Source of the DNA: Saturnia japonica
Lineage: Eukaryota > Arthropoda > Insecta > Lepidoptera > Saturniidae
DNA length: 64,000 nt
Assembly: GCA_033032175.1 (NCBI GenBank)
Contig: CM065309.1
Span: forward strand, 1,550,001 to 1,614,000
Direction: 5' to 3'
The notes below the pieces were generated by a model that ran no database searches, had not been told where the DNA came from, and was given only the letters and a program-made list of their open reading frames with translations. This document shows, one piece after another, positions 33,425 through 44,934 of the stretch (positions are counted from its first letter, which is position 1; each line of letters starts with the position of its first letter). The translations under genes and the position numbers were made by a program.

Positions 33425-33495
33425 CCCAGAAGCTGGTACATGTATATATATGTATATGTTAGTTTAGCTCGAATCTTACGGATAGGGAATTAGTT
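33425..33495 (+). repeat. R-K short shared block
   Basis: 'CTCCCAGAAGCTGG', a TATATATGTATATG core and 'CTTACGGATAGGG' match 52285-52352 in order. In the other copy the block forms the end of an LTR-like element, so this may be a relic of the same element. Confidence 0.6.
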
Positions 33496-33539
33496 AGATC
33501 GCGACTTCTTTGCAATTTTGGCCACTTTGGCACGCATGC

Positions 33540-33812
33540 ATGAAAAGATTAATGAATGTCGAAGAAGCGAAAGAGATATGCCAGGATCGTAGCAGGTGGA
33601 AGGACGTGGTCTCTGCCTACCCCGTTGGGAAATATGCGTGATTTATGTTTGTTTGTTTGTTGGCACCCTTGCACACTTGTTGCCCACGCTTTCGCGGCTG
33701 AATGCCTTCAGTCCTCACCCCCAAGCCAGGTAAAGCTGTAATAGTGTATAGCAGTGATTCTGTTTTTGGATAGGACCCCTCAGGCTAACAGTAAGGTCAC
33801 TTATTAAAAAAA
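33540..33812 (+). pseudogene. LINE ORF2 C-terminus with 3' UTR and poly(A)
   Basis: From 33540 the frame reads 'MKRLMNVEEAKEICQDRSR' then 'WKDVVSAYPVGKYA' and TGA at 33639-33641, a typical C-terminal end of an insect LINE polymerase. A (GTTT)n run, 'GGTAAAGCTGTAATAGTG', 'CTCAGGCTAACAGTAAGG' and an A-run at about 33805-33812 follow. The 3' part recurs at 47510-47600. The 5' portion is absent, as expected of a 5'-truncated insertion. Confidence 0.75.
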
Positions 33813-33899
33813 AAGTTTCCATACCAATTTTGAAGAAGAACAACAAAGTAATTTATAAAGTGTTCCAAAGAATAGTACAATAACTCAAATCTGTCGGCA

Positions 33900-33990
33900 T
33901 TGTAAAAAACGACCTCAGAAATGAATCCGGGACAATGCTCGGGAGCGGCGGCGCGGGCGGGTTACTGCAACGGTCTCATTAACATAAGCC
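33900..33990. promoter_or_regulatory. Isolated CpG/GC-rich patch
   Basis: 'GGGAGCGGCGGCGCGGGCGG' at about 33945-33964 stands in AT-rich DNA. An ATG at 33921 opens 26 codons across it. It could be a promoter, a short exon or noncoding; no other evidence was found. Confidence 0.3.
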
Positions 33991-34599
33991 CAATTACTTA
34001 ACATCGAGAACACTCCGCCTCAGTGTCTTTGTCCGTATAATTTATATTATCCTAGACTTTAATTTGTGTGGTTTTTATACAAAAAAATATAAAGTATTTA
34101 TATGTATTTCCTATGTATTCCTTTATACAAGATTTTATTTAACTTGCCTTGTTTTAGTGTAGGTCAATTCTTTCATCAGAGTTTTAAAACAATTATCCCC
34201 TACCAATTCAGTTGAAATTTTGCGTACACGTTTAATTTGTATAACAATACATGGTTAGCTAAGTAACTTCAATCTAAATCTAATATGGCGTATCAGTTAT
34301 GTTTTGCATATGGGTATAAAATGAAAGAGTTTACTGAAAATAATGCGGAAAAAACAATTTATGAATAGAACTTTTTAAAAACAAGCTTTTGTTCATTATT
34401 TCATTTGTACTAAAATGAAAATAATAATTTTATGCAAGTGTTGTATTGAATGTTATTTATGTAGGTGAACAAATTATACATAATAATCTGTTATGTACAT
34501 GAAATACTTTTAAAAACTTTTAACGCGCAGGCGATGATCGAACAATCTACAGTTCATGTTTCTTCCTTGGAAACTTCGAATGTAGTATAAACCAGAATA
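33991..34599. other. Intergenic, nothing recognised
   Basis: AT-rich. No repeats shared with the window. Confidence 0.4.
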
Positions 34600-34905
34600 A
34601 TGTCTTCATCTGTGAACGACATTATCACAAATGACAGCTGCAAGCTACAAAACGTAGCTTGCAAATACGCTTCTTGTAAAAAATTTAGTAAGCCAGGCTA
34701 CACAAGCGGCAAGACGTATTTTGAAGTGTCTACAAAACTAAATCTCTATGTAGGCCTAAACACCGCCGAAATAATAATAAAAAACGGAAAATTGTTCTGC
34801 ATAATTCCGCAAAATAGATATAGGAAATTTATAACTCAAGCAGCAAAATATTACAGATTTATAAAAAAAAATTATCGTCCATACAAATACAAAACGGATT
34901 ATTAG
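34600..34905 (+). CDS. Hypothetical 101-residue protein
   Basis: An ATG in 'AGAATAATGT' opens 101 codons to TAG. The N-terminal third has four Cys ('NDSCKLQNVACKYASCKKF'), the middle is 'NLYVGLNTAEIIIKNGK', and the C-terminus is strongly basic and Tyr-rich ('RPYKYKTDY'). I recognise no family, signal peptide or membrane span. A perfect 10-bp inverted repeat (34639-34648 with 34654-34663) lies inside the frame. No promoter or poly(A) signal was assigned. In DNA this AT-rich a frame of this size may be chance, and a decayed transposon gene is equally possible. Confidence 0.25.
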   Translation: MSSSVNDIITNDSCKLQNVACKYASCKKFSKPGYTSGKTYFEVSTKLNLYVGLNTAEIIIKNGKLFCIIPQNRYRKFITQAAKYYRFIKKNYRPYKYKTDY

Positions 34906-36183
34906 AAGGTACTACTTTTCTTTTCCAATTTTGACGTCTTGCCTTACTACAACTAGCAAGCCAGCCTCAGGCTTGCATGTTATGTAATGTTACTCCACTC
35001 CCTTTTAAAACACGTCCAAATATTATTATCCACAAAATTTATTAAAATAAACATGAGTGTAAATTCGAAACTATTTTAAATTCAATATTATCCCATTCGA
35101 ATGTTCTAAACGAATTATTCAATTGATTTATCGAAGTGGATGTAAAGGAATTGAATTTTTGCTTCAATCGAAATGAAATTTTCCAATTTACTTTTAGAAA
35201 ATACGTTTACTGATTGTAAATCAGTTACAGTTCGATAATCCATATTAAGTATATTATATAATTTTTCCGTGCAAAAAAAATTGAGATTTATTTTCCTTGT
35301 CCCATGAAAAAAGCGTTCCAATTTATTGTATACCCCACCAAAATAATTGATAGCACAAAAATCGGAATACGGTTTTGTAGGAGATTTGGACACACGGCAG
35401 TGTGTTAGCCAGTTCAGAAAAGAAAAGAGCGACACACAGTGTGTATATTTACACAAATCATTTCGAGCTGTTTTCGACCCCTCTATAAGTCGAAAACTGT
35501 TCGACCACACTTGAAATGTTGTATGTTTAATAAACCTTACTTGATAACCAAACAAATATCAAACAAATATTCTAACAAATATCACTAATAAACCTGTATT
35601 AGCACCTAAATTGTTAGGGCATAAAAATAGCATTTTTAAGACTGACACTCACTTAGTCATCAAAAACCTAGACCACTTCTAGGTGACTCAAAAACTTGAA
35701 AATAGGCATCGAGGTAAATCACTAAGCAAAGGATATAAAGGAAATTAGAAATGCCATATCAAAGAAAGTAACGAATTGCTTTGAAGTACATTCGTTTTGT
35801 AAATGAATTGAAGAAACTCATTCCTACACCTATAATTAAAGGAACAGCTATGGAGCTTGGCAACCGTTAGATCTCAACTCTTTTATGAAATTTATCTTAT
35901 ATAAATTCTTAGAAAATTTAGTGGTTGTCATCTTTATGCTTGAATATGTAAAACTTTGAATTTATAGACCACACAAATGTCCAAAAGTCTAAAAATGTAT
36001 CTTAAATTTACCACCAGACTTTGGGCTATAATCATACCAAATTTCATTAAATTCGGTCCAGTAGTTTTGCGTGAATTTGAGTTTGTAATTAAATAAAGCC
36101 AAATAATGATTTTAAAATAATATGGTAACTTAGTATAAAAATGACCTACAAACGACTGTAGAGAAAAATATCTAATTTTAGAG
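34906..36183. other. Intergenic, open frame and LINE-tail-like fragment
   Basis: The minus frame 35115-35555 is open for 146 codons but begins TTG, has no domain and sits in AT-rich DNA. GCAAGCC/GGCTTGC (about 34966-34986) is a short stem. About 35960-36100 reads like a LINE tail ('CCAAATTTCATTAAATTCGG'). Confidence 0.35.
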
Positions 36184-36251
36184 ACTGGCTATAAAAAAAT
36201 AGAATGTAGGATTTTTTTTTCTCTAAAAAGGCATTATTGTATATAGCCAGT
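36184..36251. repeat. Inverted repeat, 10-bp perfect arms
   Basis: ACTGGCTATA (36184-36193) and TATAGCCAGT (36242-36251) enclose 48 AT-rich bases. It could be the ends of a tiny MITE, but no target duplication is seen. Confidence 0.5.
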
Positions 36252-36594
36252 GCATAGCGGTAGCAGACATCGCTACATAATATCATTTTCAAAATGGTAA
36301 ACCTAACATTATTATGATTTTTTTTAATTTATTGCTTACACACTATATTATTGTTGAGTCATGAAATGAAAAGGAAAGCATGCTTTTTTTATGTTACTTA
36401 AGTCTTGAAGTAAAAAAAAATTTCTTTAAGCGAGCACTAGCGACTAAATAAGTTATCAATTCAATAGAAATATTATAACTTGCAGCTAATGAAAACGATT
36501 GTTCAAAAAGTTTATTTTAAATTTATAAAATTCACAGCGTCATAATTAAATCTTGTGTAATGGATTGTCATCTGTCAAAACGTTTTGAATCGTT

Positions 36595-36991
36595 TAGTAC
36601 GCGTCGCGTCGGCCGCTACTACACTGCGTCCGCGTCAGCTGATTTGACTTCTGACTGACTTCAATTACAGAAATTTGAATTCGAGAATTTTCACAATATT
36701 TTGCCTGCAGAATTATTTTTTTAAGTGTAATAAATTGACAGTGTGACTTTTGAGTTTTCGTTTTTTATAGAAGAATTCTTGATTTGTTTAATCGTGTTTA
36801 ATGTTTATTTCTTTTTTAATAAAATTCTTTAGGTGTGGCTTGAGGGTAACTCAGATCTTTGTTCGTACAGAAGTAACTTTCAATAAAATCTATAGAAAAA
36901 TCCGTTACAATATCTCTAAAATATAATTCTATTACTATTTTTATCAAATGCACAATGATAATAAAACTCGGGAGGACTCAAGGGACACCCG
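36595..36991 (+). promoter_or_regulatory. CpG-rich promoter-like patch and short candidate exon
   Basis: About 36598-36660 is CpG-rich ('CGCGTCGCGTCGGCCGC', 'GCGTCCGCGTCAGCTG'). At 36948 an ATG opens 14 codons ('MHNDNKTREDSRDT') plus two bases up to a donor-like GTAGGT at 36992. It might be a promoter with a non-coding leader and short first exon. The phase (2) does not fit the GRIP exon at 63352 directly. Speculative. Confidence 0.25.
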
Positions 36992-39675
36992 GTAGGTATA
37001 AAATCCCTTTCAGTATTTATTATGTATTATTCAATAACTACCACAATGTAGGAGTGGTAATAAAATTCTATTTAATAAAAACAAACTTTTTGTTTTTATA
37101 TCAGTGTAAATAAACATTTTACTCAGAAAATTTAATGCACCGATTAAGTTAATAATGTCTTCATATTTGTTATATATTAAAATAAGTTAATAGGTACTTA
37201 TAAAAAAAAATCTATTTCAGCAGAACTCGAACTATCGCTTACTAGTGCTGTTTACACAACAATTCGTACAATTCTGGTCACCACACAGCTAGGCCAATTC
37301 AACAACGGTCATAATCTTACGAATAACTCATTAAAGAATTATACACGACCACCGACAGTCCTAGTTTAGTCCTGCAACTCGGGAACGCACTCGCCCAGTG
37401 ATATCTAGACTAAGAGCTTCTTCATTATTGTATTAAGCAACTATAATTACAGTTGTAACCCGTGCAAATATATATATAATAGTACATCGTCCCGAAGACT
37501 TTTAATTATAGCACCCATAGTTACTAAAGATAACCTTTATATACGTTTTAAGTAGGTACAACTTCATTAAATTGCTTCGACCATTGAAGTTTTCCTTAAA
37601 AAAATGCAAATAAAGGCTAAATGCACATTTTTTTAAACTTGCTATGGTATAGGCTAACCTTTGATCATGGGCTCAGTTAATATTAAATACATATGTGACC
37701 GAATAAGGTAATACTTCATTTAGAAAGAAATTCGTTCTTAAGTACATCTGTTCGAAAACGCCATACCGCGATAGGTGCTTCAAAATGAAGCTGTTACTTA
37801 CTCGAATATACCCGATACAACAACGATATTTTCCATTAACAAAAACTCAGATTTACTTTAGAAATCTTCACACGTTTTAGGAGATTGCTGGCTCGTTACA
37901 TTATCTTGTTTATAGAGTAAACACTAAACATTGTATTGAAGATAAAACTAATGGATTTATGTTGACTATTTTCCTTTAATATCGTAGTACTTTTTTATAC
38001 CTAAACAAACATATTATTGTTAAATAACGTAATAACTATTAGAAAGAAATAAGTGCACGTACATCGTAAAACTATAACTTTAAAACTTAGTAACTTATGT
38101 AATCTTTCAAATAAATGTTCCTTTTTCTTTACAATTCAATTAGCTATCCATCTTATCTAATATGTCGTTATCTATATATTACAGACAACTAAAGATGATA
38201 TTTGTTAATAACCAACTAAAATACTTCGAAAGATGTGGATAAAATAAACAAAAAAGAAAAGGCTTATGACAACTGCACAAGTGTGCGGTACAGTCGATAA
38301 CAAGACTCAATTACGTTTCATTTAATTTATTCAGGTCCCGAGTCGTCTCGCTTCATGGCTACAAATGAACTGAAGGGAAATGTTGCCTTCACGCTGTTGT
38401 CTGAGACGAGTGCACACATTGTTCACATTTTATACGTTATATTTTTGAATGTCTTTTCATTACTGTTAATATGCATAGAGAGGGTTTCGTCCAAATAACG
38501 CTAATATAGTGGATAATAAAGATAATAATGTGAATGCAATTTACTGATTTTCTTTTGATTTCAATTATCCTTTCCTTAATATTTAAAAATGTGCCGGTTA
38601 TTCAATCGTCAGATAACTTCATTTGAGGAATAATGTATGAAAGGTCTGTCAAAATTTTGAAAATATTCCTTGAATAAAGTCAATTTGAAAAACCAGCACT
38701 CAGTCAAACTAATACCTATTATTATCATTTATGGTTAATTTTTGGGGTTGTTTTGATTAGTTAATAGTTACGCCAAAGTAGAATAACTTCTTACTTGCGT
38801 AAGTGATTTTTTTTTAAACGAACGTCTTCTTTGAATTTGTTTTTTGATACTCTTTTGTATAATTTATTGTACAAATCTATTTTTAAATTGATGCCCTGTA
38901 CATAAGTTTTTACCCGACTGCGAAAAAGGAGGGTTACGTTTTTCGAGCGTATATATGTATGTTTATTTCTTTGGCACGCTCTGTAGCCTAAATGGTTGAT
39001 AGACTTTATCATACGAGTTATCGTTAGATTCGTCTTTGTTATAGGAGTAACATAGGCCACATAATATTTAAGTACGATGTCTGGGAAATAAATAAAACTC
39101 AAAAATAGAAAAAAAAAATTGCCCAGTGTTTTTATTTGTTGCAGTCGGGGTTTCCTTTATAATTATTTAGCTTGTTGCTATGTGTTCCTTTTGCAAGTAA
39201 TCTTATCTTTTTGTTGCGTATTATAACTATGTATGTCTTTTACTGTAAGCAAGTACTTGCAGAAACCTCTTTCCATTTCGTATTAGAATGCAGTAACTTG
39301 GAGGAAATTTAATCACGAAATCGTGAACCCGTATCTTGTGGTTCTATAATAAACTGGAGCTTGGTGACCCTCGTCAGTGGTACACGCCGCATCTCGCAAC
39401 CCTCAAATAGAAATATTTATGGAGCGCGATATCCGGAGGTGTTACAGCGAATTCACTGTTAAGGGCTTAAGGGAAAGATTATAGGTGAGAGTAGGCATAC
39501 AGATTAGGTAGCTAAACCGACGCTATTATGACCTGTATACGTGTAGGTAAATTTTGAAAATATTTTTGTTATTTGGTTGTTTCTAACCAGAGTTTTTCAC
39601 ATTTGTGCACATCTGTACTAATTAATGTTAGTCATATATTTGTTTTATTTTTTTAATATTTTGAAAAAATTATTG
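36992..39675. other. Long AT-rich stretch, no gene seen
   Basis: No coding frame with recognisable content; the minus frame 38791-39102 is featureless. A GC-richer piece at 39340-39440 has only a 21-codon ATG frame. No repeats shared with the rest of the window were noticed. Confidence 0.4.
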
Positions 39676-39683
39676 CTATAGGC

Positions 39684-40321
39684 CAGGGCTTCTTAAACTT
39701 TTGTCATTCATGACCCCATTTATGATTGCGAGTTTCTTGACGACCCCATACAAATATAAAAGAAAAATAAATTAATAATAATAATAATAATAATAATTTA
39801 TTAGTGACCATAGTATTTAACAAAGAGTTTCAATTAAAATATAGTTTAGTATGGTTTTTAGTAGACAATTCTTGAATCATTTTTTATATTTTGTATAAAA
39901 AATAAAAAAATATCTCCGGTACCCGAACTAGGCAAAGAGCCTGTGACTCGGGTACTGTAACAATAAAAGGTTGGTGTATGATATCGATCCATGTAATATT
40001 AGAGTACGTAAATATGTTATTATGTGTGCACGTATTATGTGTATAAATAGAAAGTGTGTAGGTTATGTAGATGTGTGGGTTATTTTTTGATGATTTATTT
40101 ATTAGGTAACAATATACATATACATATGAAAATATATAGTTTTAGAATTCGTTTTGAAATATGCAAAAATCTAAAATTAAAAATTGCACAAAAAATTATA
40201 AAACTCTAGCGATGTTATAAAGTGGTATATATAAATATTTGACATTAAAATCTATCGCGACCGCAGAATTTTGCTACGCGCCCCTTTTTGGGGGTCGCGA
40301 CCCATAGTTTAAGAAGCCCTG
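39684..40321. mobile_element. Non-autonomous hAT-like element
   Basis: The 638-bp element has inverted ends CAGGGCTTCTTAAACT at 39684 and its complement ending 40321. It is flanked by 8-mers CTATAGGC (39676-39683) and CTATAGAC (40322-40329), seven of eight matching. An 8-bp duplication and CAGGG ends are characteristic of hAT elements. The interior has no transposase, but has a TAA microsatellite and a right-end block 'GGGGGTCGCGACCC'. It would need a transposase in trans. Confidence 0.88.
39772..39797 (+). repeat. (TAA)n microsatellite
   Basis: About eight to nine uninterrupted ATA/TAA units inside the hAT-like element. Confidence 0.9.
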
Positions 40322-40329
40322 CTATAGAC

Positions 40330-40845
40330 CAATGATAGTCAACGATCGCCGTGTTATCGATCAGCAAAACTTAGGGCAAAATAAGTATGAATAAGTAGTT
40401 AATTTATTTAATATCGACTACATTGCTCTTATTTCTTTTAATCAATAAAAAATAACTACTTCTAAGCACCGTTCTTATTTAACGAAGTACAAAAATAGAA
40501 ATGCAATCCACCTGATGTTAATTATTCACTGCAGTAAATACTTGTGTACAACCAACCTTAAAAAGACCGTAGACCTTAGGACGGTTATGATAGGTTCCTG
40601 GGAATTAATTTGAAACACTTCGAGTACCAGTGTGTACTGCTAACCGTACCCTTCGGAGCGGAAAAAAGAAGTACTTTTAGCATTACCGCTTAGCGACATA
40701 AACAAATATAACGGTGGTGCTCCTGTAGTCGACCCTTGTATAACAGCTAACCCTAAACAAAATAGTATTTAAAAAAAAAACGTGTAAACCGAAGAACCCC
40801 CTTCAGGAATGAGCAAAATAAGTGATCATTATAAAATTGAAGAGC
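40330..40845. other. Intergenic, nothing recognised
   Basis: No frame or shared repeat. Confidence 0.4.
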
Positions 40846-41180
40846 AATGGTCCTCTTGTCGGTGGAGCAATCTCCAGCTCTCCCTACACTTTGCCTTCAC
40901 GACACATTGATACAACAAAACGCCTATTTAGTCCTTCACCTGTTAAATGTATGTTCTTCTTGGTCTTTCTCTCATCCTCTTTCTTTATTTTTTCCTTCTA
41001 TTATTGTTTCTAGTAGATCGTCGTGCCGAAACAAATGCCCCGCCAATTTTCCTCTCCTATTTTCAATTATCCTCAGTAATACCCTCCTCTCTTTTACCGT
41101 GTAATAACTCTTCGTTCTTTTTTCTTTCCATCTAACAAATTCTCTCCATCTTTCTCCAGCACCACATTTTAAAATCTTCT
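40846..41180 (-). pseudogene. LINE ORF2 C-terminal fragment (RTE-like), second family
   Basis: The minus strand reads 'DFKMWCWRKME', then in another frame 'VLLRIIENRRGKLAGHLFRH', then 'TIIEGK' and 'ESWRLLHRQE'. This order matches the post-polymerase region of RTE-like LINEs. Several stops and shifts make it a relic. It overlaps pyrimidine-rich plus frames that are shadows. Confidence 0.72.
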
Positions 41181-42129
41181 AATCTTTCCTCATCTCTGTT
41201 TGTTTTGAGGTGAATCGTGGAAAATGAAAAAAATTACTGATAAACCATTGAATTGCTAAAGGCGCGCTTATTTTGCGAGACCACCATGAGAGCCTCCCCA
41301 TTAAGTGTAATGTTTTGCAATTTGGCGGCCGCCTGAAGAATAGTTTTACAATCAGCCACACACGTATGCACACACTTGTATATAAATGAGAGAGAGAGAG
41401 AAAAAAAGTCGCATAGAGAGGGTATAACGCTTTTTTCTTACGTGACGATTTCTACAAGTCAACTTCTACCGCAAGTCTCGTTAGGAAGTTCATTCCAAAA
41501 AATACAATTTAATATTATGTTTGAACCGATGATAACTCAAACTCATAGTAATCTCAGACTTCACGTCGATAAAATGCTCAACCGCCAAGCTGTTGCAGTC
41601 AGCTATGTTTCTAGGCGCACGTGTCAAATAATTGACTATATCTTCACTTAACATCAGTTGACATTGTGATCAAACTCTTATCTTATTGATAAAAGTAGCT
41701 CTGTCATGCCTCAAATGTATCATACTTGTCAGTACTTCATAAACATGCTTAAATACATACATCGGAAACGATTGAGACCCTTAATTAAGCTGTCAGTTAT
41801 CCGAATGCGAACTCAAATCCTCTACAGACCTGTATCTGCCAAATCAGTGCCGCATAAATACATGCGAGGAACGTTGTTGAGCTATTTGTTTGCAAATTTC
41901 GTCACGGGAATAGACTTAGTATCTTTTGATTTAGTTTTGTTAAATGTTTCACTTGCGTTAACTATCTGCTTAGCTCTGTATCGTGAAGTTTTATAAGCTA
42001 TACCTTCCCCAATAAACGGGCTATAGTATCGTAATGTAAAAATATGTTATCTATCAAATTGGTATTCCCTGGGATAAACACGATCAAACATACAAACTTT
42101 TCAGTATTTTAATGCTGGTATATAATAAA
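41181..42129. other. Intergenic, possible LINE extension
   Basis: 41215-41340 may be an upstream part of the LINE fragment but is too decayed to assign. The rest shows nothing; plus frames 41376-41651 and 41706-41996 have no motifs. Confidence 0.35.
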
Positions 42130-42131
42130 TA

Positions 42132-43347
42132 GGTCGGGGAAAAAGTTTCTTGGCATTTTTATATGAAAACTCAACACAGTTTTTTTTTCAAAGTTTATTT
42201 ACATTTATTTACAGTATACAAGTGTTGTTTTGTTCGATGACTTTATGCCTTTTTGTAGGTAGAGACATGATCCCGTTGCTGTAGAAATTTTGGGTCTTCT
42301 AATAAAAAAAACGCGACAAATAGTTTTGGCGAAACAGGTGAAAATGTGAAAGTGCAAGGTCAGGGCTATATGGTGGATGCACTAACACCTCCCAGCCAAA
42401 CTCTCTTAATTTTTGCTGAGTAGCTGAAAATGTGTGTGGTCTAGCGTTATCGTGATGAAAGACCACACCCTTCCTGTTGATCAATTCCGGCCGCTTTCTC
42501 TCAACTGCTTCCTTTAATCCCATCAGTTTTTGGCATTAGAGAACTGAATCGATGGTTTTGCCGCGCGGTGAAAGCTCATAATGATCAATTCCCTTCCAGT
42601 CCCACCATACACACAGCATCACCTTATTTCGAGTTAGCCTAGGTTTAGTCACAGTTTGTGAAGCCTGGCCGACCTTAGACGACGACCTTTTTCGCACGTT
42701 CTTGATCCACATTTTATCGCCAGTTATCAATCTCTTCAAAAACGGCTCGGTTTCATTACGTCTCAATGATTAATCGCAAATGAGTACACGGTTATTAGGT
42801 TTCATTCACTGAGCTCGTGTGGTACCCTAATATCGAGCTTTTTGGTATAGCCAGCTTTCTCCAAATGGGTTAAAACTGTTTTGTGGTCAATTTCCAGTTC
42901 TTCAGCTACATCGTAACTACCGATATGCCGATCTTGCTCCACTTTTTAAAAATTGGCGTCCATTTTATTATAGTAACAGGGCGATCAAAGCAAGGTGCAT
43001 CTTTAACATCAAAATTTCCGGACTGCAAACCTTTGAACCAAGTTTGTGCTACGCTTACTGACACCGCATTAGGTCTGTAAAGATCAGAAATTTTTTTCGC
43101 TGCTTGAGTTGCATTTTTGCCTTTTTTGTAATAATATTTTAAAATGTATCGAATTTGTTCATTAGATTCACTTATTCTTACAGAAAGAAAACAAATAGAA
43201 AATTGCGGGAAACAACTTTTTTTAATTATTATTATTTTTAATGTAACCTTTTTAATGTTCTAAACCAGCCAGATACAAATAGTACAGCCAAAGAAATTTT
43301 ATAACAAGTTTATACCTACGTTATGCGAAAATACTTTTTCCCCGACC
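42132..43347 (-). mobile_element. Decayed mariner element
   Basis: The ends are GGTCGGGGAAAAAGT at 42132 and its complement ending 43347. A TA precedes the left end (42130-42131) but the right flank reads TG, so one duplication copy has mutated. At 1.2 kb it is of normal mariner length. The protein and ends resemble classical DD34D mariners, not the element at 762-2058. Confidence 0.9.
42299..43215 (-). pseudogene. Inactive mariner transposase
   Basis: From the right, 'NEQIRYILKYYYKKGKNA' and 'VAQTWFKGLQSGNFDVK' form the N-terminal helix-turn-helix. A shift and stop follow, then 'LITGDKMWI' with the first catalytic Asp, 'VMLCVWWDWKGI', a nonsense TAA at about 42536, and 'VFHHDNARPHT' with the second Asp. 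At the third position, where 'SDYHLF' is usual, the text reads 'LSHFHLF', so the catalytic Asp is replaced by His. The C-terminus is altered after 'HLFR'. It cannot encode an active enzyme. Confidence 0.9.
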
Positions 43348-43399
43348 TGGAATAATATATTATAGATATTTTCTTTATTTTTTTTTTCTTTATAATCTA

Positions 43400-43800
43400 T
43401 CTATACTAATATTATAAAGCTGAAAAGTTTATTTCTTTGGTTAAACGCGCTAATCTCAAGACGTACTGTTTGGAATGGAAAATCATTTTAGTTTTGGATA
43501 GCCCATTTATCGAGGAAGGATATAGGCTATATAACATTACGCTGCGACCAATAAGAGCGGAGCATCAATGATTTATTCCTGTGAAAGTTTCCATTGCGTG
43601 CGTTAAGTAAATGGTTTAAGTTACGCAAAAATGATGTGTGACGGAATTATATTCCTTAAAAATTAAAAAAAAAAGTCCGCGATAGCATATGTCTATCTTT
43701 TAAAATTGACGTAATATAACCTTTTTTATGGTAAAAAAAATTTCTTCTAAAATAATGCATTATTTGCGAAGGTGTTTTTATAAAGACGGTATTAATCCTT
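43400..43800 (+). repeat. R-B dispersed repeat, copy 2
   Basis: 'CTATACTAATATTATAAAGC', 'AACGCGCTAATCTCAAGACG', 'TGGATAGCCCATTTATCGAGG' and 'TATAGGCTATATAACATTAC' follow the order of 9218-9600. It lies only about 50 bp from the mariner end. Confidence 0.78.
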
Positions 43801-43939
43801 ATCGAAATAAATACGTTATTCACACAAATATTTAATTTTTGACTAAATTGCCCTTTACATCATTTGATTTCAATGAATATCTTAGGAGATATCACAGTTT
43901 TAAAATAACTCCGCAGCAAAATAATAATCAAGTACCGCG

Positions 43940-44400
43940 CGTGCATTTTAGCGAAATGATGTGGCAGATGGCGGCATCTGCAAATTGTAATGTAGGTGCC
44001 TACGACAATTGTTATTTTTCTCTGCCTACGTTCCAACTCTCTTCCTACTATCATTCGCTATCATTCGGCCATATCGGCCATCCGTTCTACGAGCATTCAG
44101 CCCTGCCCACTACCACTAAAATCTAGCAATTCTTATGGCTATGTCAGTTACTTTAATTCTTATGCGGATCTCCTTATTTCTGATTTGATCGCTCATAGAA
44201 TTTATAAGCATAGTTATTTCCATTGCCTTTGAGTTTCTTATGAGGCCCATAGTTAGCGACCACGTTTCACTATCATATATCATCGCTGTTAACATCATCT
44301 TTCGCCTTGAGATATTGCGGTATCTTAGACAAGACGATCTTACGTACTTTCCGAACGCTGCCCAGCCGAGTTGGATTCGATGATTCTTGCCAACTTATTT
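43940..44400 (-). pseudogene. LINE ORF2 C-terminal fragment (RTE-like)
   Basis: The minus strand reads 'MIYDSETWSLTMGLIRN', 'DQIRNKEIRIRIKVTDIA', then after a stop 'WAGLNARRTDGRYGRMI'. These are the conserved blocks between reverse transcriptase and C-terminus of RTE-like LINEs, and the same family as 18387-18608. A plus frame 43839-44126 across it is a shadow. Confidence 0.75.
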
Positions 44401-44589
44401 AGGACTTATTAAAAACAAATGAGACCGTAAATGGGATGATCTTGTAAATTAGACAATTTTCAGGAAGAAGTGAAATGGAATATTCATGTACCTAATGTAT
44501 AATATTCATTCTTGATAACCCCCAACTTAATATCCAAATTCATAAATGTGTGGTTCTGTGAGTAGTTGCTTTTTTTTAAAATTTACTTA

Positions 44590-44890
44590 TAGATAGATAT
44601 CTGTATACTTAAAAGGATAACTTACTGACTGGCTAACATATCAACGCACAGCCCATATTACTTGGACTAGAACCATGAAAATTTGCATGCGGGTTCCTTT
44701 TAAGCTGTAGGTAGAGAAAAACTAAGGAAATATTTTTGGGAATTCAATCCCTAAGGTGATAAAATTTTAAATGAAAATTCGACATTTTTGAAGATAGATG
44801 TATGAAAATAGGTATTTAGCAATTCAGTTAATGGTGGGACATAACTCAACTATGACGCGAGCGAAGCCGCGGGCAAAGCGTTAGTCATAT
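44590..44890 (-). repeat. LINE-tail-like repeat
   Basis: The right end on the minus strand reads 'ACGCTTTGCCCGCGGCTTCG', a typical tail start. The interior 'ATGAAAATTTGCATGCGGG' is typical of these tails. There is no second copy in the window. Confidence 0.5.
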
Positions 44891-44934
44891 ATAAAATTAC
44901 AGATAGCGAATGACATAAATAAAAAACAAATAAA

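Noticed and set aside
35115..35555. Minus-strand frame of 146 codons
   Set aside because: The first codon is TTG, internal ATG codons come late, and no motif, splice signal or GC shift supports coding. Kept only as a mention.
39412..39490. 'ISGG' frame near 39430 as the missing PDZ1 front exon
   Set aside because: Only the Ser-Gly-Gly fits; the upstream residues are interrupted by a stop and no acceptor/donor pair in phase was found.
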